A DNA stretch of 64,000 bases from Branchiostoma belcheri (taxonomy: Eukaryota; Chordata; Leptocardii; Amphioxiformes; Branchiostomatidae): the NCBI RefSeq assembly GCF_001625305.1, contig NW_017803921.1, forward strand, positions 1,436,045 through 1,500,044, in the 5' to 3' direction. This document shows, in pieces, positions 51,101 through 61,471 of the stretch (the first letter of the stretch is position 1; each line of letters begins with the position of its first letter). The translations under genes and the position numbers were made by a program. Under the pieces are notes generated by a model. The model did no database searches and was not told where the DNA came from. It saw nothing but the letters and a program-made list of their open reading frames with translations.

Positions 51101-54100
51101 AATAGTTCAAGTTTTTTTGTGTGGATATCTTATTCACACGGTAACTTTTACTTACTATATAGTCAACAGCAATGGTTTTGAAAACAAAAAAGCAATAACT
51201 ATCACATTTTGCTCATCTCATTACCTAGATACCTAATCTTTATCGAGGAATATTATTGTAAATTTCTTTGCCTCTCTATGCATTTCCCCACTGGCACCCG
51301 GCCAGCAGACTCTGCTGACAATCACGGGATACCGTATAAAGATAACCGAAATGGATCATAAATTGGGAACAGAAACCGCTAATTTGGTTTCAAACGTGTC
51401 TAACAAAACACATACAGTTCAGTTGTTTTCACAAAGCAACACTTCAAAAGAAACACGGAGCCATAATCAATATTTCATGCCACATACACAACGTTGGGTG
51501 GTTTCAAACCTCTCAGAGTTTATTGCATTTCAAACAGCTCTCTTTGCGAGTTTCAACGTCAGAGGTACTTACTTGGGAGTGGAGATAAGAGGAAGGCCGA
51601 GCGACTTTTGACCTTCTGTAGCTGGAGGTCCAGGGTGTGATACTCGTATACTGTCTTTCTGTGTACATCTGGGGGCACGAGAATGTACAACCGGTCTTAG
51701 AGTCAAGGTCGGTTATAAATCTTAGAAGGGAAACGCTTACAATGTAAAGGGTCATCTTAGGATAGGTATGATAATAGTGCCTTGTGTATAACTAGACATA
51801 GGTCGAAGATGGCATCGTCTCTCTCTATGACAGCTTTTGTTAGCTTAACATTCATGAACAATCATGAATACTTTGGGTTAAAAATATATTAACCACCAAC
51901 ACAGACAGATTTTAGGGCTTTCACGTTCTACGCCATCGTTACAGATAATGATGTGAAAAGCCACATAGGTTTGACTATCCATTAATGGAGGATAGTGAGT
52001 AACAGATGAAGTGTAAGTTGTAAGATTCCGTACTTGCGATGGGAAGAAGCAGGATGTCGACTGTGTAGGCATCAGATATCCCCATCCGTACCGGGTAGGA
52101 CGAGTCGTCTATGCGGGACGTAGGGATGGGAACCTGGGACAGGAATATAGATGCAACATTAAAGCAACAACAACCAAAGATGCGTTTTTAATCCAAGAAA
52201 AAAGAACCTGTCCTTTCATATGAATAAACTCAATGAAATTCTTAGATTTTTTAAAATTCATTTATTGGTTTGACAATCATAGTCTGGGCTACCAGACTAG
52301 CTAGCAAAACTGTTGTTAATGGCTTAACTTATGATTATGATTCATTTTAGGTATATACTCAGGAAAGTTAAGTTCCAGAAAAGTTTAATTCTTGCGTATT
52401 TTGTTCTACAGCTTTGCTTTAACTTTGTTTGCTCATTATTAGCGGTGTCTGCGATCGCTGATTGCTTTGTATTGTAAAAGTTATATTCGTTACTTCACTT
52501 TTAAAATAAAATAGATAGCAGACGAAAGTGAAGGTGACATCTAGTTCCCCAAGCGTGCAGTTGCACATGCCAGAGCATCATACGCGATGCCGAAATGCAT
52601 ATGAAAACAAATCCCTAATGTCTTTGATAATTCAAAAGCACTTTGGAATTGATCCAACTCCTGATGAAGCTTGACACTTACTGTACCCAATCAAGATACC
52701 ACCGTAAATTGTGCTGCGCCCAAGGCATTTTATTATAGCATGCTTGTGATGCAATTATGTTCTATTGAGGTTGCAAGGGGTTAGTTCAAGGTTTTTCTTC
52801 ACTTCGGGCAAACTATTGTTTCCTTTCACGTACGCCGGTCGATGTGAAGTTTTCCGAATTGTGTTGCAGTTCATGGATTCACATGAGCTTTATCCTTACA
52901 TCAACTAATGTGAGCAATAGAGAAAAACAATGGTTTGTATCTTCAAACCTCTTTATAGACAAAGATGATTCGTCCATCGCTGCACAAGGTCACTTGAAAA
53001 GTGAAGGATCCAGCTGCAAGAAAAGGGACGCATTTTCTGTCACTCAAGCTTGATATATGATAAAACACTACAAATGCCAATGGTTGCTGTGTCATTTCCG
53101 GAAAACAGATCTTCGAGTGAAACTATGACATATGCTATGCCAAAAAGGAGTTACTCAAGCAACTGGATATAATTTTTTAAACGGTCAGACGTCTCAGCTA
53201 GCATCCATATCCATTGCTTGAGTAACTCCTTTTTGGCGTATCTTATTACCTGGATGACTAACCTTCATCGACGTATGGCATATGCTAAGCACTATAGAGT
53301 GGATATGGCTTTTTGCACTGGTGCGCATCGTAAGCAACAATAATTGACCTATAATCATGACCTACATGTGCTAGTATGTGTCCCAATGTGGGTTACCTAC
53401 TCACCATCTACATTGTCCTCCAGCCGAACTCTGAACCACTCTACCGTTAATGTGGACCCTGAAATATAAACAGAACATTTTCCGTGAACAGATACACCAG
53501 GTTGGTGAACCATAAACAACGGGCTAGGTTTAAGTTTTAGCATTCAAACCTTACCCAGACCGCCAACCAACTGGCTGAAGTTCGGGAGCAGTCTGACCAG
53601 ATTCCAGCCACGCCTACCTTTCCATAGGAATATAATCGAAATTGAGTCAAATTTGACAGTACGTCTTCGGGAGGCCATATTCGGCTGTGTGTTACAGGCG
53701 TAACAGGGGGTTAGGTTACCCTTCACATACCGTTCTCGAGGTCTATAGAGATTGTTTTAGTCTATATAAAGGGGAATACAACAATGTAGCAAATGATCTA
53801 TAGAATTGCCCTCTTCTTAAGATTTATTCACCAGATTGTAACAACACACAACTAAAGGACTGAAATTGTGCCATTCTATCTGGTGTCAAGCAGGGAGGAT
53901 GAGCAGGACTGACTTATATATATATACTTACTTACTTACTTAGTTCCTCCCGTGCGAAGCACATTGGACAGCAATTTTCTTCCACTTTGTTTGATCTTTG
54001 ACCAGATTTTCAGCATCCGCCAATAGCAGCCCGTTATTTTCCAGGTCTTTTTGGATAGTGAGTAGGCCTATCTGACCTTCATTCCATTTCGCTGAACCCA

Positions 54101-56918
54101 ATGCCTTCAGAATGCCGAAACAATATAATATGATCTAACTTCAGCCAGCATAAAGCGAACATCACAAAGATGGATAACTTTATTGAATGCTACTTTCGGC
54201 GGGGCTAGGGGCTTTGATGGCCTAATATTTCCAGGCGCCAGGCCAATTTCAAGTCAGGGTCCCAAAATGAACTGCCATTTTACCAGATTTCACGTAGACT
54301 ATTGTCAGGGTTTCTTATTCCTGTGATGCATTCTAATAATGACCGACTGCACCTCGGGCCATGCCCAAGTCTTGCGACTGATGGCTGGCTTATCCCGATC
54401 GCCGAGCCCTTAAGCCCGGGGTGATCCAGGCAACGTGCAATTTATATGAGGAGTCACGTCCTGAACCTTCCATCCGTCCTGCGCTACATGGTTATTTTTC
54501 TGGATATGGTCAAAGGATAGAGACTATCACCACATACACACCCAAATAGCTGACCATATGTGGTACACGCCTGGTCCTTTATCTGGCCTATTCTGAGTTT
54601 CATTGTCAGGAATGGTATTGTATTGTACTCGGGGAGTCGTTCAAGCTTTCTGCATTATAAACCGGCACACCCATATGATGTAGTCTTTGAATTCTTGGGA
54701 TAAGGCATTGGGGTGAGCAAAGAGAAAGAAAGCCAGATCTTCTCGTTCACCCTCACATCTTAATACATGCTAAAACGGCTCATTTTTAGTCCTTCGATTG
54801 TCTTTTCTACTCGTAATTGTTACAACTCGGTTAATAGGAAGCAATGATCCTTTTAAGTCTTCTTGATTTCTTTATCTAAGTTGGGAAGTTGGATGCTGTG
54901 TGAGACGTCGTATAGCTTTCTGCATGATAAATCGGCACATTCCTGGTCCTTCCAACACAGACGACGTTTGTTATTCACGCCGCATCAACCCCTCCCTCCA
55001 TTTAATGTGTCAACCTCCCCGGCATCCCCACGGGGCCGTTTAGAGAAGCACTTTCCCGGCGCCAATGAGATGGAAAATGGACAAATCGACAGGATAACGG
55101 TTCTATCCACCTCTTGGCCCCCACGGTGACCCATAACTGTCTCAGGTGATTTAAGGAAGGAGACACAGTCTCCGAGACATCGTCCCCATTCTGCCAGCAG
55201 GTAAGGTCTGAGAGATAACAATTACATCGCTAAAGCTGTGAGGGGATCGGGGTGAAGGATTTAATGCCGCCTTCATGTGTTCTTGATGTGATGTACGGTG
55301 GGTGAGGGGGCATTAGCGCCGTCATGTATCACTCCTAATTACAACTCTGCCACGGAGAGTCCCACAGGTGATCGCGATAGATGGTCAAACCACTACTTCA
55401 ATCAAGTGCTGGATTTCTTCTCGTAAGTCACTAAGTATCTGGAGTTGTGTACGAAATATTCAAGAAGTTTGGTGTACAGCCAAGTTCTAATAAAAAGTCC
55501 TTATACTTCAGAAAAAATATATGCAGAAGAAACAGGAATCATGATAAAATCCATTTCGTTTATGAAATGTAATTACAGTCATTATTGATCAAACACGATC
55601 ATGTTTCATCCCCGGGCATGCCTGCGGACTACGGTAATTTTTTTTTATCAAAAGATTTATCCGTTCCTAAATTGCCCATTGATCGGGTTGGCCTTGCTGC
55701 AGTAATTGATTTCTATCGACATGCTGTAATAGAATCCGTCCTATGAGAATGATGCTGCCCAATTTGACTGACAAAAAGGGTTAATATATGAACTTTGTTT
55801 TAAATCCCCAAGCCCAATCACTCGCTGGGACGTAGATTTTAGTTTTATCAGACTCAAGTATAAATTGATCACTACGCTAATTTCTAAACTAGAGCCTTAC
55901 CGTTGTCTCTATACCGTACTGCAGACATGGGATCTAACGTGGCGTCAAAGTTGGCCATGAGCGGTGCGATGTACTGGGTGGAGGCCATAGACTCCATCAG
56001 GAGAGACCCAATGGAGAGAAACCCTGTAGGGCACAAACAGTAGAGAGTTTGCATACCTGTAACAAAGCTTGGCCGCTATCAGCATCAATTGATTTGCGTT
56101 AGAAGCTTTTCGACCTTTTGGCAGGTTGCTCAAACACGGGCATGGTGTTTTATCTGCACCTTTCATCTCAAAGTCCTAATCTACAGGATTTCTGCTTGGA
56201 CAGGTTTCCAATTTCACGTTATTTGACTATCAACGTGGCATCTTGAAGTCCTCGATAAAAAGGTGATGTACTATGACCACGGGTATGGCGTCATCACCAA
56301 ATAGTAGATCGTAATCTTGACGTTTAGAACCTCGGCGAAAGTTCGCATCGGAGACCTTTACCTTCCATCGCGATGGACACGTTTCTGATGGGATGGCCAT
56401 AGAAGGGGAAGTCAAACGACGTTCTGATGCTCTGTAAAAGACAAGAGCGAACTTACAGAAAGATTTATCATAAAACGAGATGGCATTCCTGCCCTTGTTA
56501 CACGCGATTCCAAAATGCAAGGCAGAATACACTTACATTGTCATATTTTCAAAAAAAGCTAGTAAATACAATCATAGCAATTATGGTTTATCTTGAAAGG
56601 GCTAGGTAATTGAAATTAAACATACCAAAAATCTTATCTATGGTATTCATATTGCTTATTTTCAGTATTCTACATTTAAGATAATCATTATTTTAAAAAA
56701 TACGTGTACTGTTATCGATACATCACAGAGCTGCTATTCTCATCACGTATTCTACAAGTCACCTCTGAAAAGTGGTTTCTTACTTTATCCTGCACTTCAG
56801 TTTCCGGAAGCCCCGTGGCAACGGTTACCCAGCGTTCCCCGGGGTCGAGTTCTACCCAGAATCCTCCTCCGGGAGGGTACGATGGGATGTAGATGGGCTG
56901 GTAATATTCACGGCGGCT
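47921..56918 (-). CDS. Plxdc-like: Gene B: plexin domain-containing protein (PLXDC/TEM7 family), 11 coding exons, convergent paralogue of gene A
   Basis: Minus-strand exons in reading order: 56918-56784, 56431-56362, 56023-55901, 53458-53405, 53013-52949, 52133-52034, 51668-51573, 51064-50983, 49336-49276, 49095-48627 and 48186-47921. Together they give 506 residues with TGA at 47923-47921 and no phase break. A further N-terminal exon is likely at 61471-61386. Signature blocks are YPPGGGFWVELD, SFDFPFYG, STQYIAPLMANFD, GSFTFQVTLCSDGRIIFVYK, YPVRMGISDAY, TVYEYH and SPLPTC, followed by an eight-cysteine PSI module, a Pro/Glu/Asp-rich stalk, one transmembrane helix and an 87-residue tail. The length with the extra exon, about 535 residues before the signal peptide, is close to human PLXDC2 (529). 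It is a type I surface protein by family. The signal-peptide exon was not found and may lie beyond the window. Confidence 0.95.
48627..49095 (-). CDS. Plxdc-like: Gene B exon: linker, transmembrane helix and juxtamembrane
   Basis: 469 nt, phase 0 to 1, acceptor GTCGCAG. After AVTKKC come about 110 residues of hydrophilic stalk, starting with PPPPRPPK and then rich in Glu, Asp, Gly and Thr with a short near-repeat (AGTRDDL, AGTRDNL). The helix EVIIGILVAVVIVVVAIAW follows, then IIHAYSRR. The donor GTACAG after 48627 is chosen because only this phase opens the next exon. Reading through the donor adds seven codons before an in-frame TAG ending at 48604, so intron retention would give a tailless form. 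Confidence 0.9.
49276..49336 (-). CDS. Plxdc-like: Gene B exon: PSI domain, cysteines 6-7
   Basis: 61 nt, phase 2 to 0, acceptor TTTCACAG and donor GTACCG. It encodes CSDGYDRKRQQWVDAGCDQE. The eighth cysteine is in the next exon (AVTKKC). Confidence 0.95.
49500..49735 (+). mobile_element. tRNA-derived SINE (intron of gene B)
   Basis: The head has GTCCAGTGGTTTAATAGCG and the B box GAGTTCGAATCCTGG. The body GCTGTTGTCG, ACGCTACTGGAAAGGG and AATGAATCTGTAAATACTGT matches the copy at 58885. It lies opposite to gene B's transcription. Confidence 0.75.
50983..51064 (-). CDS. Plxdc-like: Gene B exon: PSI domain, cysteines 1-5
   Basis: 82 nt, phase 1 to 2, acceptor GTTGCAG and consensus donor GTGAGT. 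It encodes TCSLFTDCWSC and IGFQCGWC, the first five PSI cysteines. Confidence 0.95.
51573..51668 (-). CDS. Plxdc-like: Gene B exon: YEYH block leading into PSI
   Basis: 96 nt, phase 1 to 1, acceptor GCCCCCAG and donor GTAAGT. It encodes VHRKTVYEYHTLDLQLQKVK and ends LLSPLP. Its alignment to vertebrate NVRRRTIYEYHRVELQ is gap-free. Confidence 0.95.
52034..52133 (-). CDS. Plxdc-like: Gene B exon: PLXDC domain, YPVRMGISDA block
   Basis: 100 nt, phase 0 to 1, acceptor GTCCCAG and donor GTACGG. It encodes IDDSSYPVRMGISDAYTVD. Confidence 0.95.
52949..53013 (-). CDS. Plxdc-like: Gene B exon: nidogen-like domain, end strand
   Basis: 65 nt, phase 1 to 0, acceptor TCTTGCAG. It encodes GSFTFQVTLCSDGRIIFVYK then Glu, close to [20 protein letters not shown] of vertebrate PLXDC2. 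The donor GTTTGA is poor, but phase and length (65 nt, as in gene A) support it. Confidence 0.93.
53139..53237. mobile_element. Fold-back element (intron of gene B)
   Basis: GCCAAAAAGGAGTTACTCAA at 53139 and its inverted partner ending 53237 form a stem of about 30 bp with one unpaired base, around a 38-nt loop. It lies between gene B exons 53405-53458 and 52949-53013, close to the latter. Confidence 0.85.
53405..53458 (-). CDS. Plxdc-like: Gene B exon: nidogen-like domain, short exon
   Basis: 54 nt, phase 1 to 1, acceptor TATTTCAG and donor GTGAGT. It encodes STLTVEWFRVRLEDNVD. Confidence 0.93.
53916..54070 (-). mobile_element. 5'-truncated LINE, 3' end only (intron of gene B)
   Basis: On the minus strand about 43 codons read LLTIQKDLENNGLLLADAEN then DQTKWKKIAVQCASHGRN and a stop at 53942-53940. 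This is the W/K-rich C-terminus typical of non-LTR retrotransposon polymerases (A-x-D-R/Q-x-x-W-K pattern). A (TAAG)n tract and a TA tract follow as a LINE-type microsatellite tail. Only about 150 nt remain, a dead-on-arrival insertion. Confidence 0.75.
55901..56023 (-). CDS. Plxdc-like: Gene B exon: nidogen-like domain, core
   Basis: 123 nt, phase 1 to 1, acceptor CCTACAG and donor GTAAGG. It encodes MASTQYIAPLMANFD and LDPMSAVRYRDN. Confidence 0.97.
56362..56431 (-). CDS. Plxdc-like: Gene B exon: nidogen-like domain, first part
   Basis: 70 nt, phase 0 to 1, acceptor CTTTTACAG and donor GTAAAG. It encodes SFDFPFYGHPIRNVSIAME and keeps the N-glycosylation sequon seen in gene A. Confidence 0.95.
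56784..56918 (-). CDS. Plxdc-like: Gene B exon: start of conserved ectodomain
   Basis: 135 nt, phase 0 to 0, acceptor GACTCTAG and donor GTAAGA. It encodes REYYQPIYIPSYPPGGGFWV and continues to VQDK. Length and phases equal those of the gene A exon at 3035. Confidence 0.94.
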
Positions 56919-57866
56919 CTAGAGTCAAACAAAGAATGGAAAAGGTGACAAAAACTTATCAGATTTCAATTTGTTTGCAAAGCATAATTTGTGAAGTTTA
57001 ACTCGTCTGTGACGAGGAGCTTTGTTCAAGGCTTAGAAATAATTGAGTTTCTCGACTCCGGTTGAACTTGGCCTGCAATAATTTAAGTATGAAAGAAACT
57101 GCCAGGTGTTATTACCCTCGTATCATGCTTCCCAATTAAAATCATGACTTTTTCACTCCGGCACGTCAATTTCATGTCTCCCGTCGTACCAGCTGCGTGT
57201 TGGGGTCGAGAAGAAATGATTGGGTGTGCGATCTTCCCCATGTATCATCCGGGATCTCTTTCATCCTTCCCGTCATCCTTTGGGACGTTTCGGAAATTAC
57301 ATCCTGACAGACGACACTCGTGTGCCCCGGGCTCCACGTCTCGCACGTACTTTATTGCCCCGGAGGAAACCCCCATGTAATATGCATGTTTACGGCGCAT
57401 CTATACCACTGGGAATTGGAATTAGAACCTCGTCGTATTAATCCTAACGCTTGGCATCGGTCCAAGGTACAAGGTGAACACCAGGCATACATTACGTTTC
57501 TCACATGTGTAACATTTTAGGTCTTGGAAGGCGAAGATTACTTATGGGGAATTCCCAGCTTGTGTGTTTTACGATATTAAAGTTTGCAGCTGTGAGAAGT
57601 GTACCATAGGTTAATACAAATAAAGGACGTCCCGTCAAAGTAATAGTCGGCGCCGGCCTAGATTTGATTATATCTGGCCATATATTTTAACAGGAATATG
57701 GCGATCTTTAATCTTTGCGGCCCAATGTATTCCGATGTCCTTCAAGTGACCTGGATGTTCTGATCACACGAGGGTTACCTTTAATTCGTCCTTTGGCAAA
57801 GTAAACCACGTGGTAACAAGATACTGACTGATAAATTAGTTACTGCTGCGGACTCGAAAGAAATAG

Positions 57867-57967
57867 TATGTGCGTGTTTGTGTGTGTATGTATATGTATA
57901 GATATATATGTGTGTGTGTGTGTGTGTATATGTGTGTGCGTGCGTGCGTGCGTGTGTGTATGTGTAT
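57867..57967. repeat. (TG)n compound microsatellite (intron of gene B)
   Basis: About 100 nt of TGTG with TATA and TGCG interruptions, in the intron upstream of the exon at 56918. Confidence 0.95.
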
Positions 57968-58884
57968 TTTAGCCGTTAGTTTGACCACCCCAGTCCATGC
58001 ATCAATGTTAATATCTCTTGTCAGTAAAGGTCAAAGCGGAACTGGGATGTCATGCAACACTTCAGTCATGCTTCTCCACTCTTATTACTTCTTCCGTTTC
58101 ATCGTGTCGGGTTGGCAGATTCGGGTCAAGGCTAGAAAGACAAATATCAGATGTCAGTTGAACGAATATATGTGAACTATGGTGATGTATCCATTGCCAT
58201 CAGCCGACTCATTTCGATGTTTCTGATTGAGGTTTCTGTGAATAATATAAACTAACATCAGTATGTATTTGGGCCATAGAGCGTATAGTAATCCAGTAAA
58301 GGATGGCTTAGTCATGTTCGAAAAGCCAGGAGGGCACAGAAAACCCATTTCATTCAATCATCCGCCTGCACCTTATGTAACGTTAGACTGATTCACTGAC
58401 CTGAATGATGCGCCATATATGTACTCAATGTATCTCTGCTATCTATAAAAATTATGTAGAAGATGTGTATTTCACGGTATACGGTCCTTGTAACTTGAAA
58501 CCAATGCCATATATGACATTAGATATTTTGCCTATATCTTAAGTTTCCGAAAATTATCATATCAGCTGGTCTGAAAAAGTAGCAAAATTGCCGTATAGTC
58601 TTATTCAAATTCATAAGAGCAACGGCTCTCACATGCGCGTTTGGACAGAGGACGTCAAGACCCTATGCTCTTTTGCGTCAACCAAGTCAAGGTCACGCAT
58701 TGGGGTCAATATCATATCGCTTTGGCAATGGCCGCCTCTTGATCGGGAATCCATAGATGTGATTAGCTTCAATCAAGGATATTGCAGGGCATGGAAGCCG
58801 TGTTGTAGGAAAGTATGATATCGGAAGGGCTATATCAATAGTTTTTTCTTCAATTTTTGATATAACATATTCATTTGGTTGTCG

Positions 58885-59125
58885 ATGTGCTCACCTAGTG
58901 AGGGGACGTGAGGACAAGCTAGCCTGCATATTCCAGTAGAGCCTGTCTCTGAAAGAGGTCGTGGGCTCGAATCCCACACGGCTGTTGTCGGTCCCAATTG
59001 CACGCTGCTGGAAAGGGCCGCAGTCTTGAGTCATTTGATCTTGTCTAAAAGTTCTAGCCTAAAGGGTAATTTCCCCGGTACACCAATGAACCTGCAAATA
59101 ACGGTACACACAGCGTCTGTCTGCT
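58885..59125 (+). mobile_element. tRNA-derived SINE (intron of gene B)
   Basis: The B box GGGCTCGAATCCCAC is followed by GGCTGTTGTCGGTCCCAATT, GCACGCTGCTGGAAAGGG and CCAATGAACCTGCAAATAAC. Same family as 49500-49735, in the same orientation. Confidence 0.75.
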
Positions 59126-61385
59126 ATGCCATGGTCAGCCTAAGAGTAGTTCAACTGTTCATCGAGTTCATTTGAGGTAAATAACCTTCAGCTACCTCTA
59201 GCTCTGTCGACGCTGCCTCATCTTTACCTATCTCCTCCAGTTTATTCCATGGCACTTTATTGGGCCTTTATCCGCTATTTTTAGCTACTGAAATCCCTAC
59301 GTATCTCTTATTGTATAGTCACAAGCAACATTGCTTCAAGAATCAATATCGGTGTAATGTGGTCCACGGGAAGTTAAATCTCCTAACATTCTTCAGTTGG
59401 TCTATACATGTAGTAGCCACACAGTCATAAGGCAGAGCTTTTGATTCTAGTGTGGGTTGTGCGAAAGTACCATATGATACAGCAATACGGCTTCAGACAA
59501 GCCTGAGGCCGCCTGGAGATCAGCCCCTCTGTAAAATTGCCTTCCTTCCATTTCCGTACGTCGGGATCGATACAAATTTCATTACATATTTGCAGAGTGA
59601 TCGTACTGGAACTGACCAGAGGGGATAAAAGGGGAGTGGGCCGGGATCGAAAAGGCTCCGATTGGTTTGATTTCAATTTTCTCTCTATAAACATCTTGGC
59701 CAACCAACCCTTTTCATATAACAATAATTTGGAGCCCCTCTCTTTTTATGTACTGTTGTAATCTTGGCTTGATTTCTGTACTTCTGAACCTTTCGGGTGC
59801 ACGTTTTAACCTTCATTTTATACATTTTCAAATGTATAAATGTGTACATTGAGACTATGAAGTTCAAGTTAAAATGAAAATAAAAGAACGTTCGCTTTAC
59901 TCTGTGGACAATATAGTAGCAAACGCCAAAAGAATTTTGTCTTTAACGCTTAATGTTAATTTGTCTTCAATCTTAAACCTTTGATGTTTTTGACCAATGG
60001 AGTTCCTCAAATAAACATTCCATCTGTTTTTTCCCGTGAGTGTTTCCCAATGTGAGAACACTGATGCCTTCCCTTCACCCGGGGGCCTCCGCTATAGATC
60101 GGCTGAATCGTTCTGACATCCTTGACTGCGCGTTAGGTCCAGCGATTCCTCCATGGTGACTTATTCAGACAGGTCGTACCCCTGAATTGGCTGATACAAT
60201 ATTTAGAACGATCAGACTTCAACACGGCACGGCCGTTGTGTAATAGTCCTCTCGGAGAGGTAGATTCAATATTTATACCGGTACCACTCACGAAGGCACT
60301 TATAGAGCGAGAAGGGCTTTGTAATGGACTTCTCTGTTTTATGAAGGGATAGGTGAAGTGCTGATGCAATTTGACGTCTGCCCAAAAGGGATGAAGGCAA
60401 CCCGCACAATATTGGCGTCCGTCTAATAGGCACGGAGATGCAAGTTTAAAGTTTTCCTTCAAATGGAATAACTTTTTGCATTATTTGTTGTATCAGCTTC
60501 TAAAGTTTTTACTGGTTAAGCACCATAAGTATGCACATCATATTCAATACTGTGTCAGGCAGAGATATATTACAGTAGTCTGCTTCATAGATCAACTTGA
60601 ATAGATTAGACATGTTCAAGTAGTTGCTTAGCAGCATTTAAAGCTAATGCATATACTTAACGCGGTGCTTAACGTACATGCGGCTGAAGGAGAATGCCAG
60701 CTTTTAAGTGGTAAAAACCCATATTACAGGAATACGGTGCTTAGATGTTCTATGGTGCTTATTATCATACATTAGCATTATCTGCATTACAGTCATTACC
60801 GTAGCTATTACTGTAATCGCCAGGGTTGTTCAACCTACATAACTAAACGTTGTCAGTTTTGATTGATATAATAACTGAAGGGGAAAACATGGTGAGTATA
60901 CAGATAAAATTGTACCGTGTGGTTTGGTAACTAACGACCTTCTGTTGTATAACTGTATGAAATACTGCCTATCGATTTTCGCATCCGTCAGTCGTTGTAG
61001 GCGTGGTTCAAAGGTACTAAGCATCATACTTAGGGCATATTGAAAAATAGGCGTATTACACACATTATAGGTCCAAACCTAATTTTCCAAGACAGATGAT
61101 CAAATAAACGTTACGATAAGATGTACGACAGTACATGGAGTCTGTGCCGCTATTTTTCAAGTTTCACTGCAAACTTTCTCAACTATAAGCGTCCATATGT
61201 CATTGACTGGGTTCTTTTTTTTTGAGATACCAAGAAAATATTACAGACTCGGAAATGAATTCACACGCATAGAGAGATGAATAAAAAAACAGAGGCATAC
61301 ATAGAGGAACGCACATGGCTCAGAAAGAAAATGATAGAAGTACAATTGTAGTGATATTTTTATATCCGTTATTTTTAGTACGTAC

Positions 61386-61471
61386 CTCCACGTTACTGTC
61401 GTTCTCTTGGGGAGGGAGGCTGTCTTCCGGGAATGTGGCGGCAGATCTCGCCTCCAGTCTCGGCACTCCAC
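61386..61471 (-). CDS. Plxdc-like: Probable upstream exon of gene B
   Basis: 86 nt between a GTAATCAG acceptor and a GTACGT donor, phase 1 to 0. In the only frame that feeds correctly into the exon at 56918 it encodes 28 residues that include FPEDSLPPQENDSNVE, an acidic, Asn/Ser-rich linker. Such segments precede the conserved ectodomain in PLXDC2. The 4.5-kb intron that would follow contains a SINE and a TG microsatellite. Confidence 0.6.

Noticed and set aside
53544-53726. 60-codon minus-strand frame within a gene B intron, considered as an extra exon
   Set aside because: Flanking exons join in phase without it and gene A has no counterpart.
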